Positions 1 to 5,837 of a DNA stretch of 37,830 nucleotides are shown here, piece by piece. Position numbers and translations under genes: made by a program. Position 1 is the stretch's first letter. The number at the start of each line of letters is the position of its first letter. Below the pieces are notes generated by a model. The model ran no database searches. It worked only from the letters and a program-made list of their open reading frames with translations, and was not told the DNA's origin. Source of the stretch: Coriobacteriaceae bacterium AM48-5 (lineage in GTDB: Bacteria; Actinomycetota; Coriobacteriia; Coriobacteriales; Coriobacteriaceae); NCBI GenBank assembly GCA_027669525.1, contig JAQEDJ010000022.1, positions 1 through 37,830 on the forward strand, read 5' to 3'.

Positions 1-40
1 AGCGTTCATCCTGAGCCAGGATCGAACTCTCCGTCCAAAA
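1..40 (-). rRNA. 16S ribosomal RNA, 5' end only
   Basis: The reverse complement carries the universal bacterial 16S 5' segment GAGTTCGATCCTGGCTCAG followed by GATGAACGCT. Only the first ~40 nt of the gene lie in the window, and the rest continues leftwards. A contig ending inside an rRNA operon is expected, because repeated rRNA genes break assemblies. The exact mature 5' end (near 40) is approximate. The GTTCGATC variant fits Coriobacteriia, but 40 nt cannot name a genus. Confidence 0.95.
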
Positions 41-513
41 TATCTGGGCTTCGAGCCGTCCGGTCCTCTCAGTCCATCGCTGATCGGTTCCGTTCGATTC
101 ATATGGTTTAAGTATAGGAAAAGGAATTTCTCGGGGCCGCCTCTCGGCGGCCTTGCGAAAAACAAATCCAAGTTAGACCATTTCAAATGGTTCGATGTCT
201 GCCCGGATGCGACACTGAATGTGTCCATCCTCGCAGTATCCGGTTCTCAAGGTGCACGCCTGGCGGCTGATCCGGTCCGACCGGGCCGCGCGGCAAGGAG
301 ATATATTGCCAGACCGGAGGGGCGCCGGGGGCGGGAATTCCACTCTTCACAAGTCCTACACAATACATCGCTTCCTATATAAGTAATAGAAAGGCTGGTG
401 CAGAAATACTGCACGTATCAGATGATGACCCTTCGGTTAAGAGATATATAAAGATCGGTCACCTGTAAGTGTCTATCTACCCACGCTTTTGCTATATAAA
501 CCAGCGCTTCAGA
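41..513 (-). promoter_or_regulatory. rRNA operon leader and promoter region
   Basis: This ~470-nt stretch holds no gene. It lies upstream of 16S rRNA and downstream of the rplT terminator. On the minus strand several AT-rich patches around 360-510 (three TTTATATA/TTATATA-like strings) are candidate -10 regions, but I could not assign a clear -35/-10 pair. Nearer the 16S are a hairpin with a one-base bulge at about 205-230 (GGATG-GACAC / GTGTCGCATCC), a short inverted repeat ACCATTTGAAATGGT near 180, and GCCGCC/GGCGGC near 140-153. These probably take part in leader folding and rRNA processing. The short ORF reading across here looks spurious. Confidence 0.6.
241..257 (-). promoter_or_regulatory. 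boxA-like antitermination site in rRNA leader
   Basis: The minus strand reads GTGCACCTTGAGAACCG, resembling the boxA element of bacterial rRNA leaders (consensus near TGYTCTTTGAAAACT), where NusB/NusE load to prevent premature termination. It lies about 200 nt upstream of the 16S 5' end and next to a stem-loop, as in other rrn leaders. The match is approximate and the assignment is inference. Confidence 0.4.
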
Positions 514-550
514 TAAAAAGAGGGAGCGCCGCGCACAACGCGACACTCCC
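514..550 (-). terminator. rho-independent terminator of infC-rpmI-rplT
   Basis: A 12-bp stem including two G-U pairs (GGGAGTGTCGCG / CGCGGCGCTCCC, loop TTGTG) is followed on the minus strand by TCTTTTT. It lies about 20 nt beyond the rplT stop codon. Confidence 0.88.
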
Positions 551-571
551 CTAGCGATTCAAGAGAATCTA

Positions 572-931
572 TTAAGCCTCGAGAGCCTTCTTGGCGATGG
601 TAGCCAGCTCGTTGAAGGACTCGATGTCCTCGTAAGCCATCTGAGCCAGGACCTTGCGGTCGAGCTCGATGCCGGCAACCTTCAGGCCGTGCATGAACTG
701 AGAGTAAGAGATGTCGTTCAGGCGAGCAGCAGCGTTGATACGAGTGATCCAGAGAGAACGGATCTCGCGCTTCTTGTTGCGGCGATCACGATACTGGTAC
801 TGCAGGGAGTGCTGGACCTGCTCTTTAGCATGCTTGTAAGTACGCGAAGCGGCACCGTAGTAACCCTTCGCACGGTGCATAACGGTACGGCGCTTCTTCT
901 TGGCGGCAACAGCGCGCTTAATACGTGCCAT
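572..931 (-). CDS. rplT: 50S ribosomal protein L20
   Basis: This 119-residue protein binds 23S rRNA and is needed early in 50S assembly. The whole sequence reads as bacterial L20: it begins MARIKRAVAAKKKRRTV, has the very basic N-terminal extension, and a globular C-terminal half (residues ~60-119) ending in KKALEA. Length is normal for the family. The ATG has AGGAG about 12 nt upstream. It is the last gene of the infC-rpmI-rplT operon, with 46 nt between it and rpmI and a strong terminator behind it. In several bacteria L20 represses its own operon by binding the leader RNA; whether that holds here is unknown. Confidence 0.98.
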   Translation of the reverse strand: MARIKRAVAAKKKRRTVMHRAKGYYGAASRTYKHAKEQVQHSLQYQYRDRRNKKREIRSLWITRINAAARLNDISYSQFMHGLKVAGIELDRKVLAQMAYEDIESFNELATIAKKALEA

Positions 932-977
932 GTTCTATCAACTCCTAGACGGTTAAACGAAAAACGGGAACGCGAAC

Positions 978-1169
978 TTAGGCGAGACGCGACTTGATGA
1001 CCTTGCGGTCGGCAGCGGCGATCTCGGTCTCCTGACGGAAGCCACGCTTACGCTTGGTGGACTTCTTGCTCAGGATGTGGCTCTTGAAAGCCTTGGCGCG
1101 CATAAGCTTGCCGGTACCAGTCTTGCGGAAACGCTTCTTGGTGCCGCTGTGGGACTTCATCTTAGGCAT
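978..1169 (-). CDS. rpmI: 50S ribosomal protein L35
   Basis: A 63-residue, strongly basic protein of the large ribosomal subunit. It starts [21 protein letters not shown], the L35 signature, and continues with [10 protein letters not shown] and a lysine/arginine-rich tail. Length matches the family. The ATG is preceded by AAGGAG at normal spacing. It sits between infC (28 nt upstream) and rplT, the universal bacterial order, and is surely co-transcribed with them. Confidence 0.98.
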   Translation of the reverse strand: MPKMKSHSGTKKRFRKTGTGKLMRAKAFKSHILSKKSTKRKRGFRQETEIAAADRKVIKSRLA

Positions 1170-1197
1170 GAAATACTCCTTAATCGGTTACAGAACA

Positions 1198-1755
1198 CTA
1201 GTTACTTGCTATCGCTTGCCGCTTTATCCTCATCGAAGGCGCCTTAATCGGGGCGAGCAGCATAAGCATGTTACGGCCTTCCATCTTAGGCTTGGACTCG
1301 ACCGTAGCGTAAGACTTGAGATCCTCGGCGAGACGCTCGAGAACGTTAAGGCCCTGCTCCGGGTGAGCCATCTCACGGCCGCGGAACATGATGGTGATCT
1401 TAACGCGTGCGCCCTTCTTGAGGAAACGCAGAACGTGGCCCTTCTTGGTCTCGTAGTCGCCAACGTCGATCTTGGGTCGGAACTTCATTTCCTTGACCTC
1501 GACCTTGGACTGGTTCTTACGAGCAGCCTTGGCCTTCATGGCCTGCTGGTACTTGAACTTACCGTAGTCCATGACCTTGCAGACCGGCGGCTCCGCGTTG
1601 GGAGCGATCTCGACCAGGTCGAGACCCTGATCGTCGGCGACGCGCTGGGCATCGCGGATGGCGAACAGGCCGAGCTGAGAGCCATCGACGCCAATCAAAC
1701 GACACGAAGATGCAGTGATCTCGTCGTTGATGCGGGTGTCATCAGACTTAGCTAT
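1198..1755 (-). CDS. infC: translation initiation factor IF-3 (AUA start likely)
   Basis: IF-3 binds the 30S subunit, prevents early 50S joining and checks start-codon/initiator-tRNA pairing. The protein shows the N-terminal domain (DDTRINDEI..., residues ~5-75), the linker helix rich in K/R/A, and the C-terminal domain with GDYETKKGHVLRFLKKG and FRGREM. The first in-frame ATG (1770) overlaps the Shine-Dalgarno GGAGG (1764-1768) and cannot use it. Exactly 8 nt after GGAGG comes ATA (1755), giving a 185-residue protein beginning IAKSDDTRINDEI (initiator read as Met). Rare start codons (AUU, AUC, AUA) are known for infC and allow IF-3 to repress its own translation. Start choice is inference; identity is secure. 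Confidence 0.93.
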   Translation of the reverse strand: MAKSDDTRINDEITASSCRLIGVDGSQLGLFAIRDAQRVADDQGLDLVEIAPNAEPPVCKVMDYGKFKYQQAMKAKAARKNQSKVEVKEMKFRPKIDVGDYETKKGHVLRFLKKGARVKITIMFRGREMAHPEQGLNVLERLAEDLKSYATVESKPKMEGRNMLMLLAPIKAPSMRIKRQAIASN

Positions 1756-1775
1756 TTTCCCTACCTCCATTCATA

Positions 1776-1950
1776 AAAAATAACCCGGCGCTTCTCAGCA
1801 ACCAGGTCGTACACATAGACTTCCTCGATTTGAGGAAGGGAATCTAAGTTGTATGACCAGTCAGCTGCTCATTGGCGCCAAAAGGTGGGAACCCTCAGGT
1901 TCCTCTTCATGGCATTGCGGGAACAACGCCTTGCGAATAATAACACGTAC
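1776..1950 (-). promoter_or_regulatory. structured 5' leader of infC operon with attenuator-like hairpin
   Basis: Three stem-loops precede infC on the minus strand. They are GGAACC-TGAG-GGTTCC (1888-1903), CTTCCTC/GAGGAAG (1820-1838), and CCTGG...CCGGG with an inner GCT-GAGA-AGC (1784-1806). The third is followed directly by a U-rich tract (TTATTTTTT, 1775-1783), the form of an intrinsic terminator placed only ~28 nt before the start codon. That layout suggests transcription attenuation of infC-rpmI-rplT, functionally like the L20-type leaders of Firmicutes. The responding ligand cannot be told from sequence. A possible -10 (TATTAT) lies near 1940 with a poor -35. Confidence 0.55.
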
Positions 1951-1971
1951 AGCGCGTTATCACATTACGTA

Positions 1972-2039
1972 CACGAAAAAGGGGCCTTGACCCCCTTGAA
2001 CACTCGCTTGTATGTATGGTGCCCGAGGCGAGACTCGAA
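1972..2039 (-). repeat. partial duplicate of the tRNA-Leu 3' end and its terminator
   Basis: Positions 1972-2039 repeat 2155-2223 with few differences: CACGAAAAAG, a G-run/C-run terminator hairpin, TTGAAC-CTCGCTTG, and then 23 identical bases (2017-2039 versus 2201-2223), which are the last bases of tRNA-Leu including CCA. The tRNA similarity stops abruptly at 2039, so this copy encodes no tRNA. The intervening 2040-2154 holds a 12-nt perfect palindrome GCTTCGCGAAGC (2048-2059) and an 8-bp hairpin AAACAGGC/GCCTGTTT (2102-2122), with no ORF I can support. It could be a decayed second tRNA or a remnant attachment site. Confidence 0.75.
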
Positions 2040-2158
2040 GGGCCTTCGCTTCGCGAAGCCCCGGGCTTCGGGCGCGTGGCGCCCTCGCCACGCTCCGCTA
2101 CAAACAGGCCACAAGCCTGTTTGCTTAACGCTTCGCGCGCTCACGCGAGTTCGGCACG

Positions 2159-2179
2159 AAAAAGGGGGCCGCAACCCCC
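2159..2179 (-). terminator. terminator of tRNA-Leu
   Basis: On the minus strand GGGGG-TTGCGG-CCCCC is followed by TTTTT, beginning about 22 nt past the tRNA 3' end. A near copy (1976-1995) lies beyond the duplicated tRNA tail. Confidence 0.75.
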
Positions 2180-2200
2180 TTGAACGCTCGCTTGCATGAA

Positions 2201-2287
2201 TGGTGCCCGAGGCGAGACTCGAACTCGCACGTTGTTGCCAACGGTGGATTTTGAGTCCACTGCGTCTGCCAATTCCGCCACTCGGGC
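2201..2287 (-). tRNA. tRNA-Leu (anticodon CAA)
   Basis: Read on the minus strand, this 87-nt class II tRNA has acceptor stem GCCCGAG/CTCGGGC, discriminator A and an encoded CCA. The anticodon arm is GTGGA-CTCAAAA-TCCAC, giving anticodon CAA (reads UUG). It has a long variable arm (CGTTGGCAACAACG) and the T arm GCGAG-TTCGAGT-CTCGC. A possible -10 (TAAACT, minus strand, 2303-2308) lies at a suitable distance, but overlaps the end region of the preceding gene without a clear -35. Confidence 0.96.
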
Positions 2288-2326
2288 ACACAATGCGTGA
2301 GTTAGTTTATCACAGCTTTCTACCGA

Positions 2327-3758
2327 TTAGTCCGAAAATGGAACTTCGAGCATTTCGATGAGTTCGACCGTGCGGAGCATCTCGCGCCGACGCATCCGCG
2401 ACCGTCAACCGAAGCCTCACCCATCTGGTTATCGTAAGGGTCCTCGCGCATGCCGTCGAAAGAGGGCTCAAACTCTGCCTGGAATCGATTGTTGGCCACC
2501 ATACGCCACGGGTCGAGATTGCCAAAGTAGTGACGGCGGCGCCATTCCTCCCCCATCCTGCGAGCAGAAGATCCAAATGACACGTCGGCGTTGAGCCAAC
2601 CGGTCTGCGGCGTATAGAACTCTGCCCAGTCGTGCGACCCCACCGAATCGGGCGCAACATACAGGCCGCTCTGCCAACGGGCAGGCACGCCCGCGATACG
2701 GCACATGGTGATAAACGTGAGCGCCATAACGCCGCAATCGCCGCGGAGCGAATGCGCGCAGCCATCGGCAATAGATCCCAAAAGCAAGTACGGCGGCTGA
2801 TAGCGATAGTCGATATACTGCGTCAGGTAATCATAGATAGCACGGCGCGATCGAGCGGATCCTCGAGCCCGTCAATGACACGGGCCGTCAGCTGCTGCAG
2901 ATACGGCGTGAATGCAATGTGCGGACGGTCCTCGGAAATATCCTCGGGCAGAGGCGCATCCATAAGCGGGTGAACCGGAAGTGTGCCACCGTAGACATCA
3001 CAATAAGCAGCATCGATGTGATAACGATAGGTCACCGAAAATAAGTGCTCGCTCGAGGAAGACCACGAGACGGTACGCGCCGAAGCATTCGCGGGAGCAA
3101 CAGCACCCTCCGGCGTCATGTCGAGAATCTCGACCCGAGACTGCTGACGGCAGGCAGCCGCGACGGGAAGCCAAGCGCAAACGGCCTCCCCTTCCAGAGC
3201 GCCGGGGACAGACACGGACGCTTTAAGCGTAATGACGCGAGCCAATCCGTTTTGCGACTCCATCTCCTTGAGCATCTCGTTGCGCAGTGCTATTCCGTCC
3301 GCAGAATCGGGCCGCATGCCGGGAACCTCTTTGGGATATACGCGAAGCGAATCGAGGAAGTTGTCGAGAACGAACAGCTCACCATCGATAAAGCGCCAGT
3401 CAATACGCTTACGATTAATCAGGTCATCAAACTGCTCTTCGGTAAACTCTGGCCACTCCTCGCGAATCATCGCAATAGCCTGATCGCGAGACACCGAAAA
3501 ATGAAGCGGCGTCTCGAGCATGCGATACCGCTCGGCACGAACACAAGCAGCCAGCGAAGGCTCGGGGTTCTGCTCCAAAAGGCGATCGCAGGCAGCAACA
3601 GCCTGCGTCAAATACCCGGCATCCTTAAGACGAAGAATCTCGGGCGGCAGTCCAACATCGAGATGACGAAAGTCATCACAGCAAACATCAGCAGAGCAAC
3701 CAACTGGACCCTCGTCAATAACCTTCCCATCCGAAGGCAGTACATTAATAACAGCCAT
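2327..3758 (-). CDS. transglutaminase-like domain protein (two frameshifts in this sequence)
   Basis: The C-terminal third is a transglutaminase-like (papain-fold) domain. It has a Cys in GDCGVMALTFITMC, a His in GSHDWAEFY and an Asp in WLNADVSFG, the expected C-H-D triad. The N-terminal ~310 residues show no domain I can name and may bind a substrate or partner. The frame breaks twice: near 2840 (DRA must continue into AIYDYLTQYIDY, restored by one C) and near 2388 (GCVGA into EMLRTVELIEMLEVPFSD, restored by one G). With both bases restored the gene is exactly 478 codons (477 aa). I chose ATG 3758 because GGAG precedes it at good spacing. No signal peptide is seen. Substrate unknown. Confidence 0.8.
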
Positions 3759-3793
3759 ACCAAAACTCCAAGTCACTAGAACGCTTGAAGCCC

Positions 3794-3822
3794 ATTGTAG
3801 CGAGATAAAAAGAAAGCCCCAA
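3794..3822 (-). promoter_or_regulatory. promoter of the transglutaminase-like gene
   Basis: On the minus strand TTGGGG (3817-3822) and TACAAT (3794-3799) are separated by exactly 17 nt, about 35 nt upstream of the chosen start codon. The -10 differs from consensus by one base and the -35 keeps TTG. Confidence 0.5.
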
Positions 3823-3897
3823 CAAGGGAGCCATCAACACCGCTGAACGGTAGTCAAATAAATAATTCAGCCTCGTAACCCTGCGGCGTTAAACGAA

Positions 3898-3989
3898 GGA
3901 AGCCCCGTCCCCCGGAGCTGTTTTCTTGGCGCGACTTCTGGCAAAGCCAGGTGAGCGCAAAGGAAACAGTGTAGGGGGACGGGGCTTCC
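3898..3989. repeat. 92-nt long multi-helix hairpin element
   Basis: Perfect 16-bp arms GGAAGCCCCGTCCCCC (3898-3913) and GGGGGACGGGGCTTCC (3974-3989) enclose further nested complementary pairs. These are CTGTTT (3918-3923) with AAACAG (3964-3969), TTG-GCGC (3926-3932) with GCGCAA (3955-3960), and CTGGC-AAA-GCCAG (3938-3950). Almost the whole element can fold into one long rod. It starts 20 nt downstream of the fba stop codon. The minus-strand flank (TTCGTTT) is only moderately U-rich, so it may terminate fba, protect its mRNA 3' end, or be a REP/MITE-like palindromic repeat. Confidence 0.8.
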
Positions 3990-4009
3990 GGCGGGAAGTT
4001 TAGCGACGC

Positions 4010-4876
4010 TTACGCCTTGTTGACGGAGCCAAACTCCTCCATGAGCTCCTTGGTGCGGGCAACGATGTTGTCACGACCAGGCTTGAGGAGCTTGCGGGGG
4101 TCAAAGCCCTTGCCCTGCTGATCCTTGCCAGCCTCGATGTACTCGCGGACGCCCTTGGCGAAGACGAGCTGCAGGTCGGTGTTGACGTTGATCTTGGAGA
4201 TGCCCAGGGAGATGGCCTTCTTGATCTGATCCTCTGGGATGCCGGTGCCACCGTGCAGGACGAGGGGCAGGTCGCCGGTCTGGGCCTTGATCTCGCCCAG
4301 GCGCTCGAAGGAAAGGCCAGCCCAGTCGGCGGGGTACACGCCGTGGATGTTGCCGATGCCGCAGGCGAGGAAGTCGACACCCAGGTCAGCGATCTGCTTG
4401 CACTCAGCAGGATCAGCGAGCTCGCCGCTGGAGGTCACGCCGTCCTCGGTGCCGCCGATGCCGCCGACCTCGGCCTCGATGGACATGCCCTTGGAGTGGG
4501 CAAGCTCAACGAGCTCCTTGGTGCGGTCGAGGTTAAGCTGGAAGGTCTCCTCGTGAGAGCCGTCATACATGATGGACGTGAAGCCGGCCTCGATGCACTT
4601 GAAGCAGTCCTCGTAAGAACCGTGATCGAGGTGAAGGGCGACGGGAACGGTAACGCCCGTGGCCTCGACGGCAGCCTTGACCATGTCGGCGCAGACCTTG
4701 AAACCGCCCATCCACTTAGCGGCACCAGCGGTGCACTGAAGGATCAGCGGAGACTTGGCCTCCTCGGCGGCCTGGAGAATAGCCAGGGTCCACTCGAGGT
4801 TGTTGGTGTTGAAGGCACCAAGACCGTACTTGCCGGCCTCGGCCTTCTTGAGCATGTCTGCTGCGTTGACGAGCAT
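4010..4876 (-). CDS. fba: class II fructose-1,6-bisphosphate aldolase
   Basis: Zn-dependent aldolase of glycolysis and gluconeogenesis (fructose 1,6-bisphosphate to glyceraldehyde 3-phosphate plus dihydroxyacetone phosphate), cytoplasmic. In the 288-residue protein HLDHGS gives the catalytic Asp84 and metal ligand His85. His178 (GNIHGVYP) and His208 (LHGGTG) complete the metal site, and NVNTD is the phosphate-binding segment. EAEVGGIGGTEDG is typical of the class II family. The start at 4876 follows AGGAGG at ideal spacing; an in-frame extension further upstream lacks support. It appears monocistronic, with a possible extended -10 promoter upstream and a long hairpin just downstream. Confidence 0.96.
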   Translation of the reverse strand: MLVNAADMLKKAEAGKYGLGAFNTNNLEWTLAILQAAEEAKSPLILQCTAGAAKWMGGFKVCADMVKAAVEATGVTVPVALHLDHGSYEDCFKCIEAGFTSIMYDGSHEETFQLNLDRTKELVELAHSKGMSIEAEVGGIGGTEDGVTSSGELADPAECKQIADLGVDFLACGIGNIHGVYPADWAGLSFERLGEIKAQTGDLPLVLHGGTGIPEDQIKKAISLGISKINVNTDLQLVFAKGVREYIEAGKDQQGKGFDPRKLLKPGRDNIVARTKELMEEFGSVNKA

Positions 4877-4916
4877 AAAAGAAACCTCCTGTAAGGTTGC
4901 TCCGATAACGCCTGAG

Positions 4917-4925
4917 ATTTTACCA
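4917..4925 (-). promoter_or_regulatory. possible extended -10 promoter of fba
   Basis: The minus strand reads TGGTAAAAT, a TGn-extended -10 with TAAAAT, about 40 nt upstream of the fba start codon. No convincing -35 is present. The rest of 4877-5070 is AT-richer than the neighbouring genes and holds a 9-bp inverted repeat (CGTCCAAAC near 4966 and GTTTGGACG near 5031), whose role I cannot assign. Confidence 0.35.
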
Positions 4926-5070
4926 CGGCGCACCCGAGCATAAACGTTCGTTTGTTCACGAATATCGTCCAAACAGACTTTTTTGACCGTTTGCCCTACG
5001 AAATCGACCCGTTGGGGAAAAATAGCTTGACGTTTGGACGCTTCTCGTGCTTCAAAAGCCGACTATTAAG

Positions 5071-5753
5071 CTAAATCTGCATGAAAGGGTTCTGCATGAG
5101 CTCGCGTGCCATGGTGGTCGAATCGCCATGACCGGTTAGGCAAACGGTATCGGGCGGGAGAAGCCGGGCGAGCTTGGAGAGCGAGCGCAGAATCGCCGCC
5201 TCGTCTCCTCCAGAAAGATCGGTGCGGCCGTGCCCACCCGGAAACAGGGTGTCGCCCACAAAGGCAATGTTCCCCTGCTCGGTGGCAGCAAACAAGACGA
5301 TCCCGCCCGGCGTATGCCTGGCGTCTCGATCACCTGCAGGTAGATATCGCCCACCTCGATAGCATCTCCCTCGGCGAGCAGGTGCGTCGGCTCCTCGGGG
5401 TCAGGCGTCTCAATGCCCCACATAGCTCGCTGTTCCTCGATGTTCGCATGCGGCACCGCCACATCCTTAGCACACAGCTCATACTGGCAGCCCTCGCCAA
5501 CGGTGGTTCGCACGCCTGCAACACCACCAACATGATCGGCATGGCCATGAGTGCATACGGCGCCAAACACGCGTACGCCGGGATGCTCGGCTCGAATATG
5601 CTCCACCAGGCGTTCGCCTTCCCATGCGGGATCGATAATCACGCACTCATTGTCCGAAATAACAGCATAGCTATTGGTCTGAATGGGACCGTTTACGAGC
5701 GTCTCGATCTCGACCGTTCCCTTGGGAGTTAAATCCAAGGACACAGCACTCAT
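5071..5753 (-). CDS. MBL-fold metallohydrolase, glyoxalase II-like (frameshifted)
   Basis: Metallo-beta-lactamase-fold hydrolase of the glyoxalase II/YcbL type. The metal-binding motif THGHADHVGG is intact, followed downstream by ETPGHTPGG and FVGDTLFPGGHGRTDL, then the closing LTGHGDSTT. The reading frame breaks near 5316: ETPGI should read ETPGHTPGG, restored by one C (GGCAT to GGCCAT). Corrected length is exactly 228 codons (227 aa). The ATG follows GAGGAGAGGG. It lies downstream of the (p)ppGpp synthetase gene with 84 nt between, probably in the same operon. A perfect 11-bp hairpin occupies its leader. Substrate unknown; thioester hydrolysis is a family-level guess. Confidence 0.85.
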
Positions 5754-5774
5754 GTCCCTCTCCTCTCTATAGAA

Positions 5775-5800
5775 CTCGAGGCATCAAACGATGCCTCGAG
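5775..5800. promoter_or_regulatory. perfect hairpin between rel and the MBL hydrolase gene
   Basis: CTCGAGGCATC and GATGCCTCGAG are perfectly complementary 11-bp arms around a 4-nt loop, in the 84-nt gap between the rel stop and the MBL start. No U-tract follows on the minus strand (TTCTATAGAG), so a simple terminator is unlikely. It could be an operator, an mRNA processing site or a leaky attenuator. Confidence 0.6.
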
Positions 5801-5837
5801 TGTAGCGAATATCGATAATGTGACACGTTCGTCGCGA

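Noticed and set aside
183..368. Small minus-strand ORF in the rRNA leader
   Set aside because: No ribosome site or recognisable product, and it overlaps leader structures including the boxA-like site.
2017..2039. A second tRNA gene
   Set aside because: Only the 3' acceptor and part of the T arm are present; no anticodon arm or 5' acceptor strand can be found nearby.
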